This document shows positions 49,503 through 59,700 of a stretch of 64,000 nt of DNA, in pieces; positions within the stretch are counted from its first letter, which is position 1, and each line of letters begins with the position of its first letter. Made by a program: the position numbers and the translations under genes. The notes beneath the pieces are model-generated. The model was not told the origin of the DNA. It searched no databases and was given only the letters and a program-made list of their open reading frames with translations. The stretch is from Mycoemilia scoparia (taxonomy: Eukaryota; Kickxellomycota; Kickxellomycetes; Kickxellales; Kickxellaceae): the NCBI GenBank assembly GCA_027575805.1, contig JANBPU010000058.1:21096-85095 (forward strand), written 5' to 3'.

Positions 49503-49512
49503 NNNNNNNNNN
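49503..49512. other. Assembly gap (10 N)
   Basis: Ten N bases; true length unknown. The bases beyond it (from 49513) are more GC-rich than the surroundings, so sequence on the two sides may not be adjacent in the genome. Confidence 0.99.
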
Positions 49513-50074
49513 AGAAAAACAGCGCCTCTCGATCAAGCGCGTGACAGCACACGTTCGGACACAACAGCAATACAATATAGAGAGATATATATATATATAT
49601 ATATGCAAAAAATGAGCTAACAGAAAAGAAAATGTAGAGACGATTTAGGAGAAGTATCCACTGTTACTGCATAGACATATAGAAATTCACAATCAGAGAA
49701 TAGAAAAAGAGAGAGAGAGAGATTTTAATCAAAATAGATATAAAGTAACAAGGACGGTAACAATGATGATTATGGCGGTGGTAGTGCTTCATTAAGTCTA
49801 ATGAGCATTGGAAGAGAAAGTTAGATGTGAGATTTAGACTGGATAAATTCTCAATAGGAATAATAAGGTAAAATATGTAAATGTCGTATCGAACAATATG
49901 GAATTGTATCTTTTGGATAAGCCTCCCACACACACACACACACACATATGTATAAAGAGAATTATTGGCATTGGATTTTGTAAGTGTTAAGGAGGACCCA
50001 AAATAAGTATCCACATACCATCATGGTTTTAAGCCATACATTGTTGTTTTTTTTTGAATGACAAAATACAAATA

Positions 50075-50646
50075 TTATCGGCTTCGTCCCCCATCATTGC
50101 TTGTGATGGGAATAATGGATTCAGAAAAGTGTTGTAAACTTTCTCCGCAATATCTCACAATGCCTTTCTGATAAATTGATATTAAAAAGTAAGCAAGGGG
50201 AAGAAATAGGTTAGCTATAGATTTGTAAATGCTTTTCTACTAGACATAATAATGAGTATATGGCAAATATCGGTAAGATCATTACCAACAGCAAAGTGAA
50301 TTATATCAGAGGAATAAGAAATAAAAAGCTATAGTAACTGGCACAGTGGCTTTATAACTGACAGATAAAGTGTATCACAGACAATTATCATTCGCCAAAT
50401 GTATGAATTGTCTTTGTGCAAATGGTATGCCTTTGGAGTTCTAATAAATATAGAGAGTGGATCATAGAAATATGTTCTTTTGAGAACAATTGCAGCAAGT
50501 GGATTTATCTGTCTGTCTGCGTATGCATGGCTTTGCGCTAAAGTTAAATCAAGGAATAGCTTTACCAAAAAGCCACCAACTAACATCACGACCACCACAT
50601 GACCCAGAAAGCAGCAGTAGAACACTGAAGGATTGCAATAATACAT
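50075..50646 (-). CDS. Doubtful two-exon small membrane protein (57 aa)
   Basis: Candidate exons 50566-50646 (MYYCNPSVFYCC... hydrophobic, ends GGFL) and 50075-50167 (KGIVRYCGESLQ... ends GGRSR then TAA) join in phase 0 between a GTAAAG donor and a TTTATCAG acceptor. The product would have one membrane span and a polar tail. The 398-base intron is longer than others here and I recognise no family. The second exon alone looks coding; the first may be wrong. Confidence 0.25.
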
Positions 50647-51117
50647 GAGGATACTATCATGTTACTGAAAAAACTCAGCGTATGTATTTATGGTGGAGAA
50701 GGATAGTAAGTTCACAATGTTGCATGTAGAGCGAGAGAGAGAAGGTTTCTTTACCAAGAAATGAGAGATGTATGATTGCTAGTTGTATAAATATTTATAT
50801 TCAAATCTATTTGTTGATTATAATTAAAAACAAAACAAGAAGGGGCAAAGGAAAAATACTTTGGTTTCAAAACTAAAGCTTTAAATTCCTGGCCCATCAT
50901 CTAATATTACTTTTTGTATTTTAAACTTTCCTATACTAAATTGAGCTCCAAATTAATTTTATAGCAAGGTAAATAAAAAACTATTACCCATAACTTTGAA
51001 ATTTTGCACTCGATATTGGTGGACTTTTTTATCTCGCATTATTATAATCAATTCAACAGGTTCAATCAAAACAGTTTTTATTTCATTATCCTTTAAATGC
51101 GACAAATATTGGTGTAA

Positions 51118-54100
51118 ATGATGGCATCAATAGTCACTCGCAGCTATAGTATTGCAAATCGTTATAACGGGCTCAAAAAATTATCAGGGGAATATTGTAG
51201 CTTTTCATTATACAAAACACACAAGCTTAATATTATTATCCCATCATCATTAAAACCATCCAGTAGTATCATCCAAAGAAACTTTTCGGGTAGCAACATT
51301 CTTAGATACAGTGACCGCCAAGGTAAATAACACATGTCCATTTACGATTGACATGAAAATTCCTATTGATCTACTATGGATCAAACACACACACACACAC
51401 GCACACACAATTCCAACTACTAACAAAAACCAAACATTTGTTATAGAGATCCCATTAAAAAATGTCAGAAACATCGGTATAATAGCCCACATAGATGCCG
51501 GAAAAACCACCACAACCGAACGAATGTTGTATTATGCGGGCTTTACCCGCAAGATCGGAGATGTAGACCACGGTGACACAGTGATGGATTACTTGCCAGC
51601 AGAACGAGAACGAGGAATCACAATAAACTCTGCATCAATAACATTTGGTTGGAAAGACCATCTATTTCATTTAATTGACAGTCCAGGTCACGTCGATTTT
51701 ACGGTCGAAGTTGAACGCGCAGTCCGAGTACTCGATGGCGCTGTGACTATTTTGGATGCTGTTTCGGGTGTCCAGGCCCAGACAAAAACTGTATGGAAAC
51801 AGGCAGATCGATATGGTGTTCCTCGAATTGCATTTGTAAACAAAATGGATCGAGATGGTGCCAACTGGAAAAAATGTTGCGAAGGAATTGAAACCAAATT
51901 AGGAATCAAGCCGCTTATTTGTCAGATTCTCGTGAACAGCCATGAAGAAGAGGATAAAATTTTGGCCGGCACCGCGGCTTTGTCTATAAAACAAAAGCGA
52001 GAGAAAGCGGATGGCAGTGGTGGTAATGTGGTTAAGGGTATGGTTGATGTCATTGATTTGGAATATTTGAGCTTTTTGGATCAAGATTCTAGCGGATCAA
52101 GTATTACTAGAATTAAGTTGACAGAGGAGGAAAATAGCCTAAAGTGTCCAGAACTATACGATCGAGCTGTCGAAGCCCATAGCCAGCTGGTAGAAACTTT
52201 GGCTGAACTGGACCATGAAATTGTTGAAGTTTTCTTTAGCGATGAAGTCGATGGAGATCATCTTAAAATGCCAGCATCCGAGATCAGAGCTGCTATTCGT
52301 AGGGTGACTGTAAAATCATTGGCCTGTCCGGTATTCTTTGGTGCTTCTTTCCGTAACTTTGGTGTTCAGCCTGTCATGGATGCGATTAATATGTATTTGC
52401 CGTCGCCCCTTGATAGACCTCCCGTTCTAAGTGATCCTGGGACATCACATTCATCACCACCACTTGAAAAATCGAAATCAAACGATTTATCCAAAACAAA
52501 CAAAAACAAAGTCCAAGTTCCATTAGACCCTAATGCTCCACTAGTAGCATTTGCATTCAAAGTAGTAGTCGACCAAAAGCGAGGCCAGATGGTGTACGTT
52601 CGTGTCTATTCGGGTACACTAAATTCCAGGGCATCGCTGATAAATTCTACACGGGGTGGATATAAAGAACGAGTTAATAAGCTTTTACAAATGTACGCAG
52701 ATCAGCCCGAAGAGATCCCCAGCATCCCAGTAGGTCACATCGGCGTTATCCTTGGTCTCAAGGCAACAAGAACAGGGGACACCCTACTTGGCACTGACCA
52801 TCCATCTTTAGAAAAGTCATTGATCAGAAAATCCAAGTCCAATAAAAATCAAAGCTTGAGCTCACTCCAAAATCAAATCGGATCATCGGCTGATATGTTA
52901 AGTACCGGCAAGGCAGCAGGTCTTTCTGATGGCTTTGAATCCCCGACCCCCTTTTCTGGAGCTGGTAGCTCGAATATTAGACCGGTTGGTTTACAGCTCC
53001 ATAAACTGGCTATACCACCACCAGTTTTCTTTTGTTCAGTCGAAGCACACTCGCCTAGCGATGAGAAGCCACTAATGGATGCAATCAGCAATTTGATACT
53101 TGAGGATCCATCGCTTAATGTATCATTTGATCCCGAAACGGGCCAAACATTGCTTAGTGGCATGGGAGAGCTACATTTGGAGGTCATTCGTGATCGATTG
53201 CTAAATGACATGAAGATCAATGCTACAGTTGGAAAGATGCAGGTTACGTATCGTGAGCGTCCTGGATCACCCTTTGTCAATGAGAGCTTTGTTTACGAAA
53301 AGGAGATTGGTGGAAAATTAGCTAAAGCTGGGTTGACTATATCCATTGAACCCCTGGGTGGTCTTTTGGACCCTGAAGCTGCTGAAGGCCAAGAGGGTGG
53401 CAGTGGCAACAGTAGTAGCAGAGAAAATCTCATTGATGTTTCTAATGTCAAATCTAGTTTGTACAAATCAATTAAGGACTATATATCAACAAGCCGATCT
53501 GCACCCACTACTATCTCCAAGAGCAAGGCTGCTGGGAATAAGCAACAACAGCAGCAGCAGCAACAGGATATCGGAAGTCTAGCCAGTGATGAGACGTTGG
53601 AAGAAATCGAATCGGCCATATACGACGGCCTTGAAGCAGCTACAATGCGAGGGACGCTGTTTGGATTCCCAGTAGCTCGTACAAAGATTGTGGTTAAGGA
53701 TGTCTTCTATTTCGGACCGGAAATATCCACTGTAGCAGCCTTTAGGGCATGTGCAGGATTAGGTCTCCATAATGCACTAAAGCAATCAGATGCCAAACTA
53801 CTTGAGCCCATCATGAGGGTTACTATTCAATGCGAAGATGAATATATAGGCCCAGTGATTAGTGATGTCAGCCGTGCTAGACAGGGTCGTGTTGTTTCTC
53901 TGGATGATTCTAATGATGGCACTAGTAGCAGTGGATCGGAAATGATCAATAGGACCAAGATTGCGGTGGCTGACATTCCACTTGCCAACATGGTTGGCTA
54001 TGCTTCTACGCTTCGCAGCTTAACTGCAGGAAATGGTACTTTTACTATGGAAATTTTGGGATTTGGCGAGATGTCTCAAAACCAACAAAATAATGTCATT

Positions 54101-54121
54101 AAAAGCCTTAGAGGGTATTAG
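51118..54121 (+). CDS. MEF2: Mitochondrial elongation factor G2 / ribosome-releasing factor 2
   Basis: This GTPase splits mitochondrial ribosomes after termination together with the recycling factor. Exons 51118-51322 and 51447-54121 join in phase over a 124-base intron that contains a (CA)n run (959 residues). Exon 1 gives a basic Ser/Arg-rich mitochondrial targeting peptide. The G-domain motifs are AHIDAGKTTTTER, RERGITI, DSPGHVDF and NKMD. The context GDVDHGDTVMDYLPAERERG marks the EF-G2 rather than EF-G1 branch. Domain II (AFKVVVDQKRGQMVYVRVYSG), domain III (LLSGMGELHLEV) and domains IV-V follow. Low-complexity inserts (Lys/Ser/Asn and a Gln run) lengthen the protein compared with the usual 750-800. 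Reading through the intron is open, so a single-exon model would be wrong at the N-end. Confidence 0.93.
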
Positions 54122-54180
54122 ATTTAGTAGTGTCTTTCTTTGATTTCAAATATAACAATATAGAATAAAATTTAGAGTTT

Positions 54181-54287
54181 ATTTGGATGATAATTTTTAG
54201 TGGTTAATGACTATAGGCGCAATCACAGCCAAATGGATGTCCAGTTTTACTAGTGAAATTTTACCCTTCAAAAATAAATGCCCATAT
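54181..54287 (+). mobile_element. MITE-like element, family 1, copy F
   Basis: The core CAATCACAGCCAAATGGATG then TCCAGTTTTACTAGTGAA is well kept. The left end is decayed (ATTTGGATGATAATTTTTAG) and the right end is CTTCAAAAATAAATGCCCAT. It probably lies in or next to the MEF2 3' untranslated region. Confidence 0.8.
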
Positions 54288-55198
54288 TAAACTTTGTGTC
54301 TTTGTAATGCTTGCTTTGGCATAAATACAAAGTAATTCATGACAATTTGAATCACAGAGCTATAAATTCCAAGTAATTTATAGATCAATCCTCAGTAAAA
54401 ATTGGTACTTTGCAGGTTCAAGTCCATCAATGTAGTAGGATTCCAATTCCCTTTTTGCGATATGGACCTGACATGTTCATATTCCGTCGTCATATTTGTT
54501 GCTGTGCAAGATGTTCAGGAGATTATAAAAGAATAATTGATGTGTCTATAAGTTTATAGAGGTTTTAACGCCCTGGTTTTATACTTGTGAAGCAAACTTG
54601 GATGTGCACATGAGTTAGCTGATAGCAATGAATAAATATTGATGCCCCCACATATCCTTTGATCCACTTTGATGGCTGTGGTGCAATACTGGTACTTTCT
54701 AATGATGGCAAAAATGATATCATGAATAGTAAAAATATGTCATGTCCACTATCAATTTTTAATATATCAATGGCCCATTAGGACAATATTAAATGTAAAA
54801 TTGACATGTCTTGGACACCCACATTGTGCAGCACTTTTTAAAAGGTTGACTAAACCCAATTGCTTATTTTGACTCCAAACTCAATTTTTTCATTATTCAA
54901 GGTTTGAGACTGAACAAGTATCATTTTCCAATTGAATCTTATAATGACTTCTAATAGTGCTACATAGAGCATGATTATATAATTTACTATGGATGCATCA
55001 TTTGACATATAGGCATCATGACCCTACCAAATTGCAGCCACAAAATGAGCTATATGTTTAATTGGTGAATAGTATTTTTTAGGAGGCAGTCAACTTGATA
55101 CCCATTTGCGACTAAGGCCACTGCATTTACAGATGCCACTTAAATTGCAAGGTGATGATAAAATGACACGATTAAAGTGCATATAAAACTACGAGCAC

Positions 55199-55306
55199 AT
55201 ATGGATCATAATTTTTGAAGGGTGCATGCTGATAGGGGCAATCCCAGCCAAATGTGTGATCACAGTCTATTATTAAATTGTCACCCTTCAAAAATAACTA
55301 CCCATT
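55199..55306 (+). mobile_element. MITE-like element, family 1, copy G
   Basis: Ends are ATATGGATCATAATTTTTGA and CTTCAAAAATAACTACCCAT; the core is CAATCCCAGCCAAATGTGTG. It is about 270 bases upstream of the likely MGR2 leader start. Confidence 0.78.
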
Positions 55307-55574
55307 TGTATTTACCAAATTAAATAAAATAATCCAGTTGACCTGTTGTGACGCCTGCGCATTGACCTACCTATATTTGCTTACCCATAATCATCCATTA
55401 CGTTTATCTTAAATCTTCCCCTTTTCTTTCGCTTTCTTTCCTTTTCTCTCTTGTACTTGTATCATATTCACTCGATCTATCCAAGTTCTTTATCAATTGG
55501 CAAACGCGTGTAAACCATATATCGTACAATCCACAGCAACTTCTTATTATCCCCATCAAAACAGCATTTTCATA

Positions 55575-56210
55575 ATGTCATATCCACACCAACCTTCGCT
55601 TTGGGATAAAGCCAAAATGGGCCTATTGATGGGTGGTACAGTTGGTGCTTGCCTTGGCTGTCTTATTGGAATTTACTCGACAATGAAGTAAGTAATTTTA
55701 AACCAACACGTACATTCAGCTATATTATCATCATACCTGAGTTGGTTAGGCTTGTGTTTTTTGGAATGTAATGCACTTAATTTCCTAAATTGCCTTCAAA
55801 ATGTTTTACACAACCATAAGCCTCAAATTTCGCCACCTTCACGAACCAAGAGACTATAACTACTATTTATGTTATAACCAAGTTACTTACTTGCTTACTC
55901 ACTCACTTGATGTTATTTATTATACAACCTTGGTTGTAGATTCGGACCTGGCCCTCGTGGTTATTTAGGAACAATTGGTCAGTATGCATTGGGATCAGGT
56001 GCATCTTTTGGATTTTTCATGTCGATCGGTAGTTGTATTCGCAACGAAGAGGAGTCTGCTGCTAGCAATTTGAGTCTAGCTGATAAGAAGACCTTGAATC
56101 AAAAGTTCAGATCATCCTATTACCATCACAACAACAACAATCCTAATCCTATTGCTGCATACTATTATAACCCAGCCAACAACATGAATTCATCACCATC
56201 GTCATCATAA
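55575..56210 (+). CDS. MGR2: MGR2/ROMO1, TIM23-associated inner-membrane protein
   Basis: Mgr2 seals the TIM23 protein channel of the inner mitochondrial membrane and gates lateral release. Exons 55575-55687 and 55940-56210 join in phase over a 252-base intron (127 residues). The conserved core is complete: two Gly-rich membrane hairpins ([20 protein letters not shown] and [20 protein letters not shown]) joined by FGPGPRGY, then SCIRNEE. The C-tail is Asn/Pro/Ser/Tyr-rich and longer than in yeast. The open frame begins at a non-ATG codon near 55497; the ATG at 55575 ([10 protein letters not shown]) matches family starts. Confidence 0.92.
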
Positions 56211-56759
56211 TCGTTATCCTAGACAGATGGGTAGTTAGAAAAGGAGTATGTGGGTTAGATGTTGTGACAGCCTTGGTTGTTTCCGATTTTTTGTGCCTTT
56301 GCTTGTGCTGTTGTGATATTGACAAACAAAATAATAACAAAAAGAAAATTTGCCGTTTTTTTAACAATATACATACATACATACATATACAATTCAAAAT
56401 TCTTCGTATTTTGATATGATTTACTAAATTATTTTATAAATAAAATCTCTATAAAAAGTGATTTGATGATGTTGTGGCTTGTTAGCAATTATTGTTGTTG
56501 GGACATTACATTTATAAATAAACGCATCAAATAAGCAAAAATCAAAAAGTAAAATTCGTGTAATAGATCATTAAAAGCTAGAGAGAGCAGCAAGTAAATC
56601 ATAGGAGGAAAAAAGCAAAAGATTTATATGGTTGGTATATGTATGTGTATAGTTTTCTTTACTCTGCAAAATTTAAAAATACATCAGGTGTTGATATGAA
56701 GATCAAGAACAGCAAAAGAGATCAGGGATTGCTGTGATAAATGTGTGGTGGTGTGGAGC
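56211..56759. other. Convergent 3' flanks
   Basis: AT-rich 3' regions of MGR2 and of the 1681-residue gene, with a short (ACAT)n run near 56370-56387 and AATAAA signals near 56438 and 56517. No gene is seen. Confidence 0.65.
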
Positions 56760-59700
56760 TTAGGAAAGAACAGGTAATGGATTCATATCAATTTCTTTAG
56801 CAAGTGACATGATAGATGAAATGAATTCACGAGCACCCGAATCAGTAGCAAAAAACAGGTCCCAGGTACTATTTTGCGCATTAGGAATCTTGCAACCGTC
56901 TTGATTCTCATTGTCATTACCATCGCTATTGATAGTGGCGATAGTAATGTCAGGAGGACTAATCGGCACTAACGGATCAAAGGTCAATCTAACAACACTA
57001 GCCCATCCTGAAGCCGTACATCCCATCACAGTTTGACCATCCAAACCCCATTTTTCAAGTTCTTCTAACTCATCATCGCGATTGCCACCAGAGGAGCTAG
57101 GATTAGAATTCAGGTAATCTCTGGGTAAAATGGCCACATTCAAAGATCGAACCTCAATCTTCTTTAAACATTCAATCGGCCTAATTCTTTCAACCCGATC
57201 ATACTGAGCTACATGTTCAGCCATCCACTCAAACGTCGTAGATAACGAAAACCTTAGTGGTAAATTATCAAGTCGATTAGCGATCGACATTTTTTCCGAA
57301 ATATTACCCAAACTACCTGCGATCGCTGAAGAAGATCCTGCTGCTGTTGTAGCAGCCGATGGAGTGTGAGGCCTAGTTGACGATGCTGGTGATCTAGTCA
57401 ACGCACTAATACTGCTGCTATTAGCCACCGATGAATTTGCTCTAGATCGATGGGCCTGCAACAGTTGCGTAATACTTTCAGGATCATATGTATCTGGATC
57501 CGAAGTAACAACCGTCGGTGGTTTTGTGGTTTGCCATTGTTTATAGAATTTTGTCAGATTGCGAGCTGGTGGTGGCCAAATATCTATTCTCTCACGAACT
57601 AGGTAAAGGAAATGGTTGGTTGCAACGACCGTTCTTGGTTGTAATCCGGGAACTTTTGGTAAAAGAATATTGGATTTTGTGGTAGGTTGGATTGGTGGTG
57701 TGCCTGCTGGCGTTGGGGTTGCTGTGTATTTAGGAACCCATCCTACACAGTAATAAAGCTTTAGAAATTCGTAGGTAACTTTATCAATTATAACATTATC
57801 AGTACTGCTTGCAGGATCTACCAATGCACCTGGACCACCCTTGCCGCACCCTGAAAGGTAGAAAAGCTCATTCCAGACATTGTTTAGTTCACGAGAACGA
57901 ACTCCATCAAACCAAGTCTTGGCATTTCTGGTAGTAGTGACAGATTGTTCAGCTGTTAATAATTTGGTTGTAGTAGTGGTAGTAGTAGTGTTATCAACGG
58001 TGTCAACGGTAGTATCAGCAGCATTGTTATCAGGATCATTCAGAAGTTCAGCAAATTGTCCAGGCTTTAAAAATACTTGACGTTGAAGATGATGCATGGC
58101 CCATTCAACATCGTGGTTAATAATTCTATGAGCTGGTTGATTAACATCGTCATCTCCTTCTTCAGTAATATTCTTGTCTTTTCCTTTACTGCTAACATTG
58201 CTTCGTTGTCCACTTAAACCACCACTGCTTGCAGGATTTTCTTTATCTGATGCAACTGTTGCTGTTGAAGTTGCTGTATCAGATCTTTGCTTCCTAGGAC
58301 TTTTGACTATATCAGCATCATATAATACTTCAACCAACGAATCCAACAAATCCGAACAAACGACTTTATCACGGATCATGATAACAACCGAACGATTGGG
58401 TAATTTAGTAGGCCCTATGCTTCCACCCTTTAAGTTAACATTAGTATCTTCGTCATCGCTGTCCAAAAAATTAGAAGTCGAAGGCTTGGTTTGTTTGGCT
58501 TTTTTACTGTTTGGTTTGCTACTTGAGTGCGATGTAGTACCACCAGCTGTGCTTGAAGAATTGGGTGGGCCTGCTGGTGACGGACTTGCATGGTCACCCA
58601 CATTAACAGAAGCAGTTGTAGCCTTGTTTACGAACAGTGATGAAAAGGGTACGATTTTACCACCAAATGCTGATGATGCATATGGATGTGGAGGATCAAA
58701 AGTATCAACATGCAGCGTAATGTATTGTCTATTAGGACCAACATCCAATCGTTTAAGTTTATTCAGCGGTATAAGATACAATAGTCTCAAATATTTTTCA
58801 GGATGATTGTTGGCTATATCCTTATTAAATGAAAGCCTCCTGGTCTTGCTCTGGGTCCTGGGATTTTTGGAAGTGGGTGACGATGGCTGTGAAGTTTGCT
58901 GGGTATGATACTGTTCTTGTTCATCCCAATATTTAGACCGCAACGTAAAGATGTAAATATTGAGATTGGTTTGACAAAAATATATTGGTCTTTCAGAGAT
59001 CTTGGAACTATACGCATGTCTTATTTGGGCTTGCAATTCCTTTTGGAGAACAGATTTTTCTTCTTTTGCCTTGTTGTTGTCTGAATCTTGGGGTTCACAT
59101 TCTTCACCATCAACTTTTCCTCCTTTTGCAGTGCTTTTTGATGATGAAAATACGCCACTTATCGACCAAATCGAACCGCTTTGTTGCTGACTAGATGAAG
59201 ATAGTGAGGCAGATATTATTGAACTTGCCGACGGATAAGCCCCAGGTACAGATTGCACAATCAAACCAGATGGAACCCATTTATATAGCTTTTCATCGTC
59301 AGTCTTGAATACTGAGAGTTGTAGATACAAAGAAAGCGAATTGTCAAGTACACCAAATGGCATTCCAACAGCTACAGCAATATGAGATGCACGTTCTTCA
59401 ATATCGCCAACTATTCTAGATGTTAATCTTGTCTTGTCTTGAATACACAGCAGCTGTTTCTTTTCATCGAATACTGTAATCGATGTGCTGTTATCATTGA
59501 TCCCAGTTGATGCTCTAGTGCTTGTTTTGGTGCTAGAGGTTGAGGAAAATGATGATCCTGATCGTTTGATATTTGTTGGTACTGAAGGGTTATCTGGTTC
59601 TGACAACGATTTTAGCGATTTCTTTATGGACAGCTGTAGCTGCAAAGGATTGAGAAGTGATTTCCATGTCATTTTTCTTGGCAGACTAACAGGTGGTTTG

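Larger units (their letters stand above)
49383..51117. other. Spacer with assembly gap; one doubtful small gene
   Basis: It holds an (AT)n run ending at the N gap, a second (AT)n run near 49585-49604, and (CA)n near 49928-49946. A possible two-exon small membrane gene at 50075-50646 is listed separately. The frame 49664-50014 crosses the (CA)n run and has no support. Confidence 0.6.
54122..55574. other. Spacer with two family-1 elements
   Basis: Copies F (54181-54287, 60 bases after the MEF2 stop) and G (55199-55306). The rest is AT-rich with no gene seen. GCAGGTTCAAGTCC near 54412 looks like a tRNA T-arm but nothing around it folds as a tRNA. The last 150 bases are the CT-rich leader of MGR2. 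Confidence 0.65.

Noticed and set aside
51323..51446. Reading MEF2 straight through its intron
   Set aside because: The read-through product contains a His/Thr run from a (CA)n repeat; the spliced form gives the expected EF-G2 N-end.
54400..54440. tRNA-like T-arm (GCAGGTTCAAGTCC)
   Set aside because: The flanking stems do not pair as T or acceptor arms and no D or anticodon arm is present.
58174..58806. 210-codon plus-strand frame
   Set aside because: Shadow of the 1681-residue minus-strand gene.
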